64,000 nt of DNA from Chitinophagales bacterium. GTDB lineage: Bacteria > Bacteroidota > Bacteroidia > Chitinophagales > Chitinophagaceae. The notes beneath the pieces are model-generated. The model was given only the letters and a program-made list of their open reading frames with translations, did not search any database and had not been told where the DNA came from. Where the stretch lies: NCBI GenBank assembly GCA_017303335.1, contig JAFLBK010000002.1:248001-312000 (forward strand), read 5' to 3'. A program made the translations under genes and the position numbers. Below, one piece after another: positions 45,251-51,786 of this stretch (position 1 is the stretch's first letter; each line of letters starts with the position of its first letter).

Positions 45251-45258
45251 TATATTTG
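45251..45258 (+). promoter_or_regulatory. -7 element (TATATTTG) of the DGC-gene leader
   Basis: Matches TAnnTTTG. Predicted transcription starts near 45265 and runs through the structured leader into the DGC gene. Only 11 bases separate it from the norC -7 element on the other strand, so the two promoters probably compete or share an operator. Confidence 0.5.
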
Positions 45259-45304
45259 CCAAAATTTCCTCTTCCTGGCTAAGGAGAATTTTATCGGCTA
45301 CCGG

Positions 45305-45487
45305 CTTAATCGGGGAAACTGGTGGCTGCCGTTTTATTTTGCTGCCAGTAATTATTAAGAACCGGCTGGTGGAGATAGGGAGTAGCTCATTTATTGAAAG
45401 TGCCGGTTCCCAAACGTTGACCTGGCTGCGTGTTGCAGGCGGTTCGCTTTGGAGGGAGTAATGCTCCTGTTTGGTTTATCACAGGAG
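45305..45487 (+). ncRNA. Candidate structured leader RNA upstream of the DGC gene
   Basis: Between the divergent norC promoter and the DGC gene lies about 180 bases with consecutive helices. Stem A: CTTAAT 45305-45310 with ATTAAG 45354-45359. Nested stem B: ACTGGTGGC 45318-45326 with GCTGCCAGT 45341-45349. Stem C: AACCGG 45360-45365 with CCGGTT 45403-45408. Stem D: CCAAA 45410-45414 with TTTGG 45448-45452, enclosing CTGC/GCAG. Stem E: CTCCTGT 45464-45470 with ACAGGAG 45481-45487. CCAAAC can pair instead with GTTTGG 45469-45474, which excludes D and E, so alternative folds are possible. I match it to no riboswitch I know. The whole 45219-45612 gap is otherwise noncoding apart from a small ORF at 45525. 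Confidence 0.5.
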
Positions 45488-45524
45488 GAAGAAAGGGATT
45501 AAAAAAAACTATTTCGTCCCGTTA

Positions 45525-45653
45525 ATGAAACAATCATCTGATGAAAAAATTACAGCATCTATGGCTCAAAATAAAAATAAGTATTATTTGGTGGCCTACC
45601 CATTATTTCCTGATGACCGGGTCAAAAAGGTCAGAAGGGAATATCTCATGTAA
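45525..45653 (+). CDS. Possible 42-residue small ORF overlapping the DGC gene start
   Basis: ATG-initiated frame (MKQSSDEKITASMAQNKNKY...) ending REYLM-stop at 45653, in a different frame from the DGC gene and overlapping it by 41 bases. The composition (KYYLVAYPLFPDDRVKKV) looks protein-like. It may be a leader ORF coupled to the DGC gene or a relic. No family recognised. Confidence 0.3.
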   Translation: MKQSSDEKITASMAQNKNKYYLVAYPLFPDDRVKKVRREYLM

Positions 45654-46047
45654 TAAAAAAAAAGCCTGTGATAAACCATTGGTATATTCCTGTTCGGGGT
45701 GTTCAAGCGCTGCACAAATGGCCAATTATCTTGCTGTACAACTTGACAGAGCCGGGCTGGCTGAAATGTCATGCATCGTTGGTGTAGGAGGTAATGTAAA
45801 GAAACTGGTACATACTGCAATGTCCGGAAGGGAAATAATTACCATCGATGGTTGCCCATTGGCATGCTCCAAAGCATGCCTGGGTAACCATTCTTTACAA
45901 TCAGACATGCATTTTGAACTAACAAGTATGGGAGTGAAAAAAATACAGCATGAGGACTTTGATCCCAGGCAGGCGAATAAAATATTCTGTATGATCAGGG
46001 AAAAACTGACCAGGGTTGATAAAGTGGCCTGGGAAACATCCACATAG
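45613..46047 (+). CDS. DGC-domain putative zinc-binding protein
   Basis: A 144-residue protein with the Asp-Gly-Cys signature (ITIDGCPLACSKACL, residues 77-90) and further cysteines in YSCSGCSSAAQ (27, 30) and EMSCIVG (54). The family is annotated as putative zinc-binding, with no firm function. The longest frame opens at ATG 45541, but its first 24 residues (KLQHLWLKIKISIIWWPTHY) are unlike the family, so I take the Met at 45613. It is AT-rich like norB and divergent from norC. Confidence 0.75.
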   Translation: MTGSKRSEGNISCNKKKACDKPLVYSCSGCSSAAQMANYLAVQLDRAGLAEMSCIVGVGGNVKKLVHTAMSGREIITIDGCPLACSKACLGNHSLQSDMHFELTSMGVKKIQHEDFDPRQANKIFCMIREKLTRVDKVAWETST

Positions 46048-46321
46048 AAAAGCAGAAGTGCCAGAGACCCATTTGAATTTGGTCCCAGTAAAATAAAAGC
46101 CGGTTGCCATAATGATACCAATCTGATGGCATTGTAACGGGCAGGCGACTGGTAGAATGAATGCATACTGCTGCTGTGTTTTGTACATGAATCCATCCTG
46201 ATTTTTTTTTGAATCACTCTTACTAAAATCCTGAATAATGATCGCAGCCTTTTTATTCTCAATTTTGTACAGCGTACTTTTTTAAATCAATTATTAATAC
46301 CCGTTAAATCAATTTTATCTC

Positions 46322-48130
46322 ATGAATTCTCCCGGATACCATAGATTCCACATCCCTGTAATGGGTTTAGCCTATACTATAGACAGCCCTGTTAAAGTTG
46401 CCCGTTTTGGTATTTCCTCGGTCATATCAATAATAGAGAACCGGCTGATTGAAATGATGCGGAAACATTATTATACGTTCAGTGGCAAGGATTTTTTTCC
46501 GATCTCTTCAAATGAAAAGGATTTTAGAGCCAGACGGGTTACCGATTATCTCAACCTGGTCAACAGCATCGTAGAGTCCCAGGTGCAGGAACTCAGAAGA
46601 TCTGCCTTTGAAAAGGGATCGGAAATTGTCAAGTATTTTGAAATGCTTCCTGATGACAGCACGGTAAAACAGTTGTATTATAAAATGACCAAAACAACGA
46701 ATGCCGCAGAAAGGAAAAAGCTGGAAGATCATTTGCGGACACAAATACGCCCAGGGAGCATTGATGTGAATATTATGACCAAGACCGACCGGAACAATTA
46801 TGGTAAAAATGGAGAACTGCTTGCAGAAGGGTCAGATGCGATCGCAGCGCTGAGGGGATATGAAAAAAGCGAATTAAAGAACTCGTCTGTGATATTTTCT
46901 GCGGGTACTAACTTACGGTTATTTAATTATCTTGAAAGCTGTACATCATTTCAAGTTAATGAAGACGGCATTTTTGCCAAAAAAGTAGTTATTAAAGTGA
47001 GCGACTACCGCTCTGCGCTCATTCAGGGTAAATACCTTGCAAAAAAAGGGATCTGGGTAAGTGAGTTCAGGATTGAATCAGGTTTGAACTGTGGCGGCCA
47101 TGCTTTTGCAACAGATGGGTACTTGCTGGGGCCGATACTGGGTGAATTCACAAAAAAAAGGCAGGAATTAACCAATGCTCTTTTTGATATTTACAACAAG
47201 GCTCTTATAGAGAAACATAACAGAGGACTTTTGTATCCTCCCAAGATCAGCCTTTCCGTTCAGGGGGGTATTGGTACGCATATCGAGGATGAATTTTTGC
47301 ACCAGTATTATAAAATAGACAGTACAGGATGGGGTACCCCGTTTTTATTGGTTCCGGAGGCAACAACTGTGGATAAAGAAACAATGGATCTTTTGTGTAA
47401 AGCTAAAGAAGAGGATGTTATTCTTAGCAAAAATTCCCCATTGGGAGTTAGGTTTCATTACCTGAAAGGGACCAGCTCTGAGAAGGAGAAACTGGCGAGA
47501 ATTTCAAGTGGGAAACCCGGAAGCCCTTGTACCGAAAAGCACCTGGCATTTAATACCGAATTTACAGAGGAGCCGATCTGTACTGCCTCCCGGAAGTACC
47601 AAAAATTAAAAATCGCACAATTGCAGTCATTGGGTTTGCCTGAGCCGGTTTATGAAAGGCAACTTTCTGAGATTCTGGATAAGGAGTGCTTATGTATTGG
47701 ACTGAGTAATGCTGCGGCTATTAATTATTCCCAAACCATGATCAAAAAACTTACGGCAGTAACCATATGCCCCGGCCCGAATGTTGTCAATTTCTCCCAA
47801 ACTGTTTCCCTGCAAACCATGGTGGGGCATATATATGGAAGAGAAAATATTATTTCTAATGAAGGAAGGCCTCATATGTTCATTGCCGAACTCAACTTGT
47901 ATGTCAGCTACCTGGAAGAGCAATTGGAGGATGCAGCCAATGAACAAGGAGAGGCAAGGCCGATAAAATATTATGTCTCATTTTATCAAAACCTGAGGAA
48001 TGGGATATCGTACTATTATAACCTGCCTCAACTTCTTCATACAGCAGGAGACCAGTTTATTCTGGCATTGCGAATTGCAGAAGCAAAACTGGATGCATTG
48101 AGTGTTCAATATCCGCTCTTAGAACAATAG
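46322..48130 (+). CDS. 602-residue protein of unknown function with conserved-looking cysteines
   Basis: A large soluble protein without signal or membrane segments. It starts with PVMGLAYTIDSPVKVARFGI. A central part has SGLNCGGHAFATDG (Cys257) and LSVQGGIGTHIEDEF (residues 311-325), the latter like the glycine loop that binds FMN phosphate in TIM barrels. The C-terminal third has cysteines at 403, 420, 456, 458 and 483 (GSPCTEKH, EEPICTASR, DKECLCIGL, TICPGPN), suggesting an Fe-S cluster. By eye an FMN/Fe-S oxidoreductase is the best guess, not a firm one. It is monocistronic, AT-rich, and 274 noncoding bases follow the DGC gene before it. Confidence 0.8.
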   Translation: MNSPGYHRFHIPVMGLAYTIDSPVKVARFGISSVISIIENRLIEMMRKHYYTFSGKDFFPISSNEKDFRARRVTDYLNLVNSIVESQVQELRRSAFEKGSEIVKYFEMLPDDSTVKQLYYKMTKTTNAAERKKLEDHLRTQIRPGSIDVNIMTKTDRNNYGKNGELLAEGSDAIAALRGYEKSELKNSSVIFSAGTNLRLFNYLESCTSFQVNEDGIFAKKVVIKVSDYRSALIQGKYLAKKGIWVSEFRIESGLNCGGHAFATDGYLLGPILGEFTKKRQELTNALFDIYNKALIEKHNRGLLYPPKISLSVQGGIGTHIEDEFLHQYYKIDSTGWGTPFLLVPEATTVDKETMDLLCKAKEEDVILSKNSPLGVRFHYLKGTSSEKEKLARISSGKPGSPCTEKHLAFNTEFTEEPICTASRKYQKLKIAQLQSLGLPEPVYERQLSEILDKECLCIGLSNAAAINYSQTMIKKLTAVTICPGPNVVNFSQTVSLQTMVGHIYGRENIISNEGRPHMFIAELNLYVSYLEEQLEDAANEQGEARPIKYYVSFYQNLRNGISYYYNLPQLLHTAGDQFILALRIAEAKLDALSVQYPLLEQ

Positions 48131-48195
48131 TACCGGAAAAACCGGCACTGCAGCCAATGCGTTACTTTCAAGTTGGCAGTTGATGATATAAAATT

Positions 48196-48241
48196 TTGCC
48201 GATCAAGCCTGGACGAATATATGGCCATGCCTGATCGGCAA
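48196..48241. terminator. Probable bidirectional terminator hairpin
   Basis: A perfect 10-bp inverted repeat (TTGCCGATCA with TGATCGGCAA) around a 26-base loop, flanked by AAATT and TAATTT. It lies between the convergent 602-residue protein gene and ric. The loop is long for a terminator, so this call is moderate. Confidence 0.5.
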
Positions 48242-48262
48242 TAATTTAGTACGAAGGCACAG

Positions 48263-48358
48263 TTAAAATGAGTAAGTCAGCGAAAACCCGGTCAATAGCG
48301 AGCAACGATCATTTTCTGTCTGTTGGTCATGATGGATCTTAAAGCGGAAAGTGAATGT
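48263..48358 (-). pseudogene. Remnant of an outer membrane beta-barrel protein (last 31 codons)
   Basis: On the minus strand a frame without a start reads TFTFRFKIHHDQQTENDRC and then SLLTGFSLTYSF-stop. The alternating hydrophobic pattern with a terminal Phe is that of the final beta-hairpin of an outer membrane barrel. A stop codon (TGA, complement of 48359-48361) precedes it, and ric ends seven bases further upstream, so the rest of the gene is missing. It marks the edge between the AT-rich block and GC-richer DNA. Confidence 0.45.
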
Positions 48359-48367
48359 TCATTCCTG

Positions 48368-49087
48368 TCAGTTCAGCTGCTGCATTATTTTCTGCGCCAG
48401 CGGGAACAGCAGGTTATTTTCAAGATGCACGTGTTTATGCAGATCTTCTTCAAATTCTTTCAACTCGGCCAGGCTTATCCGGAAAGTGGTACAGGCTTCC
48501 TCCGGAGCCGTATAGTTGCCGGTGAGTTCACGGATGCGGTACATCAGTTCACCGGCGGCGTCGTGTTCGGCTTCCATCACCTGGATGGGAGCGGTTACAT
48601 AGCGGGCATCCAGGTTACGGTGCTGATGAATGCTCACGAGTGTTTCAATTTCCTTGATCCGCGGGAACAGGATCATTTCTTCCTTCTGCATGTGCGCATT
48701 CATTTCAGTAGCTACCTCGTTGAACAGGTAGAATACTTCCACCATGTAGGGAAATCGTTCGCCATGCTTTTGCGCCACCCGTTGCAGGTGAGCCAGTATG
48801 TTGGGGATGGCCTGCTTCACATAGAAATGATGCTGCAGCAGGATATAGCTGATGAGTTGTGCGGCATTCATGGAAGCGAAGTCGGTCTTATCCTCCGGCG
48901 CCAGCTGGATGCGTTTGGAAAGCTCTTCGGCCACGGATTCAAGCGGCAAGCCTTTTTCGAGGCAGGCTTCGGCGAGGGTACGTTTGCCTTTGCAGCAAAA
49001 ATCAAGATTGTATTTTTCCAGCACGGGTACGGCCTGGTGGTTGCTTCGCACGATGGAAGCGAGGGTTTGTTCGGCAAGGATTGACAT
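48368..49087 (-). CDS. ric: Iron-sulfur cluster repair di-iron protein (RIC / ScdA / YtfE)
   Basis: Repairs Fe-S clusters damaged by NO or oxidants. It has 239 residues. The N-terminal ScdA domain contains YNLDFCCKGKRTLAEACLEK, and the C-terminal hemerythrin-like domain has the di-iron His/Glu set (QHHFYVKQAIP, NAHMQKEEMILFPRI, MEAEHDAAGELM, HKHVHLENNLLFP). I start at the Met at 49087 (MSILAEQTLA), not 11 codons earlier. It lies 55 bases downstream of the heme-copper-like gene and is probably cotranscribed with it from the FNR-type promoter at 50379. Confidence 0.94.
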   Translation of the reverse strand: MSILAEQTLASIVRSNHQAVPVLEKYNLDFCCKGKRTLAEACLEKGLPLESVAEELSKRIQLAPEDKTDFASMNAAQLISYILLQHHFYVKQAIPNILAHLQRVAQKHGERFPYMVEVFYLFNEVATEMNAHMQKEEMILFPRIKEIETLVSIHQHRNLDARYVTAPIQVMEAEHDAAGELMYRIRELTGNYTAPEEACTTFRISLAELKEFEEDLHKHVHLENNLLFPLAQKIMQQLN

Positions 49088-49142
49088 AGATGTAATTTTT
49101 GTCAAAGTTCCCCCGGCCAAAATTCAGTTTCTGTGATTCAAA

Positions 49143-50363
49143 TCAGGTTTGAAAATATTTTGACGAAGTGCTGACAAGCAGCAGCGCCCCGCTGAAGAGG
49201 ATGAACGCGGTGGCAAAGAGCAATTCGTTGATATACGGAACGGCTACATAGCTCATGGCCGAAACACCCTGGATCATCAATAGTATTTCATTGATGATCA
49301 CCCCGCCGGCAAAAAGAAATACGGCAAAGGATGTTTTGCGGTTCGCTTTGATGTATTCGCCCGCGAAAAAATAGCTTAACAGGAACAAGGTGATCATTCC
49401 CAGCAAAACCAGGTGCAGGTACCCGATGATGATGGGTCGGAAACCGAAGGCCAGGTCGCTCAGCGAGGGAATGGTGGAACCCAGTTGCAAAAGCAGCTTG
49501 ATGCTGAGCGCCACCGCCGAAAAGCCCATGATCCATTTGGCGGTAAGCGGCAGGGTATCTTTCAGTACCGGCCATTTCCTCCGGATCTGTACCAGCATCT
49601 TGCCCCAGCCCAATACCTGGGCGATAGCCGAAACCACCACCAGTATATATACCCATACCGGCAGGTCCATCCACAGGGCGGAGAGAAAATAAGCGGGTAT
49701 GGCCGCGGCGCCAAAGAGCCAGAACATCTGCGTCAGTAACCTGGGATCGGTATCCACCCGGCGAAGCACTTCGTTCAGTAGCCCCATACAACCGAAGAAA
49801 AACCAGCCATTGTACTGGAAATGCAGGTAAAAATATTCAGCGGCCAGGTAGGCATTCTGGAACACCACCCGGTTCACCATCATGAAAGCGAGGGCAAAAG
49901 CGCCGATGGAGGAAAAGGCGTTGAAGAAAACAGCGGCCTTGAACCAGAGGTGCGTGGGTGTTTTTTCTTTCAGTTTATTAAGATCCCGCCATACATATAC
50001 GGCAAACACGTAGGAAACGAAAATGGATGCCGTGGAAAAGATGATCGAATACAAACCATAGCCTTCTATAGGGAAAGCGATGAGCATGGCATAGGCTGTA
50101 GCGAGGTTGGCATAGAGGAGCCAGCGGTAACGCCGGAACATAACCCCGCCCGCCTGGCGGGATAAATACGTAACCACCAGGGTCATGATGGCCTGGGATA
50201 TCCAGCCGGCAAAGGCAAAATGCGAATGACCGTGCAGCAGGTGTTTCTGATCGACAAACGGAAGGGGAAACAGGATCTTATACCGGAGCACCAGCCCCAG
50301 GCTTGCTACGATCAGTAAATTGAACAGGGAGATGCGAATCCAGCGATGAACCGGCGGTACCAT
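49143..50363 (-). CDS. Heme-copper-oxidase-like polytopic membrane protein
   Basis: A 406-residue protein with about 11-12 helices and His in places typical of heme ligands: HLLHGHSHFAFAGW (41-54), YFYLHFQYNGWFFF and IIGYLHLVLLGMI. It resembles subunit I/NnrS-type proteins but lacks the complete cytochrome oxidase or NOR ligand set that I can identify. The longest frame starts with TTG at 50381; I choose ATG 50363 (MVPPVHRWIRI), since the -7 box overlaps the TTG. With ric downstream and an FNR-type site upstream, a role in NO handling is plausible. Confidence 0.75.
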   Translation of the reverse strand: MVPPVHRWIRISLFNLLIVASLGLVLRYKILFPLPFVDQKHLLHGHSHFAFAGWISQAIMTLVVTYLSRQAGGVMFRRYRWLLYANLATAYAMLIAFPIEGYGLYSIIFSTASIFVSYVFAVYVWRDLNKLKEKTPTHLWFKAAVFFNAFSSIGAFALAFMMVNRVVFQNAYLAAEYFYLHFQYNGWFFFGCMGLLNEVLRRVDTDPRLLTQMFWLFGAAAIPAYFLSALWMDLPVWVYILVVVSAIAQVLGWGKMLVQIRRKWPVLKDTLPLTAKWIMGFSAVALSIKLLLQLGSTIPSLSDLAFGFRPIIIGYLHLVLLGMITLFLLSYFFAGEYIKANRKTSFAVFLFAGGVIINEILLMIQGVSAMSYVAVPYINELLFATAFILFSGALLLVSTSSKYFQT

Positions 50364-50378
50364 AATTTCTTGTTGCTG

Positions 50379-50386
50379 CAAAAATA
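50379..50386 (-). promoter_or_regulatory. -7 element (TATTTTTG, minus strand) of the heme-copper-like gene
   Basis: Exact TAnnTTTG reading from 50386 to 50379. The centre of the FNR-type palindrome at 50410-50423 is 30.5 bases upstream of its first base. Confidence 0.6.
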
Positions 50387-50409
50387 AAGATCAGGGAATA
50401 TACAACGGT

Positions 50410-50423
50410 ATGACCTCGATCAC
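50410..50423. promoter_or_regulatory. FNR-type site ATGACctcgATCAC
   Basis: Palindrome RTGAY-N4-RTCAY. It lies between the Crp/Fnr stop (50426) and the heme-copper-like gene, 30.5 bases from that gene's -7 box, a class II-like position. Confidence 0.6.
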
Positions 50424-50425
50424 AA

Positions 50426-51022
50426 TCAGCAATAAACCTTGCCCTTATCGATCCGCAGCAGCCCCATCGAATGCATGTTGCGCATGGTGCGGATAACGGT
50501 CTCTACCCGCAGCCCGGTCATGTCGGCGATCTGCTGGCGGGTAAGTTTGAGGCGATTGCATTTGGTGCAGATATTCTTCTTGTGTTCCTTGAAATAACTC
50601 AGGAGGGTGGAGATGCTGCTCTCCGGGTTGTGGGTTGCCAGTTCCTTCAATATGAGAAACTTAAAACGGAGACGTTGCGTAAGCAGTTTGGAAAAGGCAA
50701 AATGTATCTCGGGGTTTTCTTTGATCAGTTGCAGGAAGGTTATTTTGTGCAGGCGGATGATCACCGAATCTTCATCGGCAATGGCCGAGGCGGCATAGGC
50801 TTCATCATCGAAGAGGGGCAACTCACCGAAGCATTCGCCCGGTTCGATGATCGTCTGGATGAATTCCCTTCCTTCATCGTTGATATTCACCCACCGCACT
50901 TTTCCGCTTACCAGTTGGTAATAGAAGGAACAATTGCCGCCCTCCCTGAAGATCATTTCGCCGGCGCTCACTTTTTTATAAGCCGCTCCCCAGGCTAACA
51001 GCAGGTCAATGTCGATCATCAT
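50426..51022 (-). CDS. Crp/Fnr-family transcriptional regulator
   Basis: A 198-residue regulator. The cyclic-nucleotide-binding-like domain (AGEMIFREGGNCSFYYQLVSG, PGECFGELPLFDDE) is followed by a dimer helix and an HTH with TRQQIADMTGLRVETVIRTM. The recognition helix keeps the Glu and Arg of FNR's ExxSR (here ETVIR), consistent with a TGA-N6-TCA operator. It has no N-terminal Cys cluster like E. coli FNR; a Cys pair (ICTKC) precedes the HTH. It is divergent from cytochrome c-nosZ and has its own site at 51100, so it is probably autoregulated. Confidence 0.9.
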   Translation of the reverse strand: MMIDIDLLLAWGAAYKKVSAGEMIFREGGNCSFYYQLVSGKVRWVNINDEGREFIQTIIEPGECFGELPLFDDEAYAASAIADEDSVIIRLHKITFLQLIKENPEIHFAFSKLLTQRLRFKFLILKELATHNPESSISTLLSYFKEHKKNICTKCNRLKLTRQQIADMTGLRVETVIRTMRNMHSMGLLRIDKGKVYC

Positions 51023-51047
51023 TGTAAAGTAGTTTAGTTGATTTGAA

Positions 51048-51055
51048 CAAAACTA
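51048..51055 (-). promoter_or_regulatory. -7 element (TAGTTTTG, minus strand) of the Crp/Fnr gene
   Basis: Exact TAnnTTTG. Its first base (51055) is 51.5 bases from the centre of the palindrome at 51100-51113. Confidence 0.6.
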
Positions 51056-51096
51056 TACTCCGGGCAGTGTGAGCAGCATGATGGTAGACAGCACGA

Positions 51097-51116
51097 GCTA
51101 TGATTAAAATCATAGC
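51097..51116. promoter_or_regulatory. FNR-type site, perfect 20-bp palindrome
   Basis: GCTATGATTAAAATCATAGC: two perfect 9-base arms around AA, with core ATGATtaaaATCAT at 51100-51113. It is the best site in the window. It is 51.5 bases from the Crp/Fnr gene's -7 box, and also upstream of cytochrome c-nosZ. Confidence 0.75.
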
Positions 51117-51207
51117 GGGTCATTTTGCAGGAATCCGTTCGGCAATTCCTTTGCCAGTGAGGGTTCCAGGGAAACAGTGCCCGGTCGCTGAAAATTTGGC
51201 CGGGGAT

Positions 51208-51221
51208 ATGACCTGACGCAT
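51208..51221. promoter_or_regulatory. Degenerate FNR-type site ATGACctgaCGCAT
   Basis: The left half matches fully and the right half is CGCAT instead of RTCAY. Its centre is 29.5 bases from the -7-like box TAATCTTG at 51244-51251 of the cytochrome c-nosZ operon, the same spacing as at the fasciclin and heme-copper-like promoters. Confidence 0.4.
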
Positions 51222-51243
51222 AAAATATCAGGAAATCAAAACG

Positions 51244-51251
51244 TAATCTTG
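51244..51251 (+). promoter_or_regulatory. -7-like element (TAATCTTG) of the cytochrome c-nosZ operon
   Basis: One mismatch to TAnnTTTG. Predicted transcription begins about 24 bases before the cytochrome c ATG at 51282. Confidence 0.45.
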
Positions 51252-51281
51252 TATCCTAATATTAAACAAAAATTTCCAGTT

Positions 51282-51761
51282 ATGAAAAAAATCGCAGCCT
51301 TTTTAGTCCTGGGCACCCTGTTCGCCGCCTGCGGCGGAAACTCAGGAAACAATTCGGCCACCACAGAAACTGCTACTACACCGGGAGCAACCACTTCCAA
51401 TGGAAATCCATCCTATGATCCGCAGCGGGGAGAGGGAAAATTCACCAAGGTGGATGTGAGCCCTACGCTGGATGTAGCGAAAGCGGCAGAGGGAGAAAAA
51501 GTATTCGGCGTAAAGTGCAGCAGCTGTCATAAACTCACCAGCGAGAAACTGGTTGGTCCGGGTTGGCTGGGTGTTACGGAGCGTCATACAGCCGAGTGGA
51601 TCATGAATTTCTCGACCAATACGGATGCCATGCTGGACAAAGATCCCAAGGCGCAGGCGCAACTGGAAATATGCCTTGTACGCATGCCGAACCAGAATCT
51701 TTCGGATGACGATGCCCGGAATCTCTACGAGTTCATGCGGAAGAACGACGGTGTCAAATAA
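51282..51761 (+). CDS. Lipoprotein cytochrome c of the nos operon
   Basis: A 159-residue mono-heme cytochrome c with a lipoprotein signal (FLVLGTLFAACGG, Cys of the lipobox) and an Asn/Thr-rich linker. The heme motif is VKCSSCHKL and the probable axial Met is in CLVRMPNQNLSDDD. Such cytochromes precede nosZ in clade II clusters and probably carry electrons to it. I use ATG 51282 rather than 51249, because the signal starts there. The nosZ gene starts 25 bases downstream. Confidence 0.92.
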   Translation: MKKIAAFLVLGTLFAACGGNSGNNSATTETATTPGATTSNGNPSYDPQRGEGKFTKVDVSPTLDVAKAAEGEKVFGVKCSSCHKLTSEKLVGPGWLGVTERHTAEWIMNFSTNTDAMLDKDPKAQAQLEICLVRMPNQNLSDDDARNLYEFMRKNDGVK

Positions 51762-51786
51762 GTAACCTAGCATAAATCATATAAAC

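Noticed and set aside
45219..45300. FNR-type site at the norC promoter
   Set aside because: No RTGAY-N4-RTCAY match lies at 30 or 51.5 bases from the norC -7 box; norC seems to be outside that regulon.
45290..45490. The leader upstream of the DGC gene as a cobalamin or Moco riboswitch, or a tRNA-like element
   Set aside because: Fragments such as TTAATCGGGGAAACTGGTGG and GGGAGTAGCTCA recall a B12 core and a tRNA D arm, but the B12 box, the Moco core and a tRNA anticodon/T arm are all missing.
41640..48260. Integrative island with attachment site at the ssrA 3' end
   Set aside because: No integrase gene and no copy of the ssrA 3' sequence (TTCGATTCTCGACAGCTCC) was found at the right edge of the AT-rich block.
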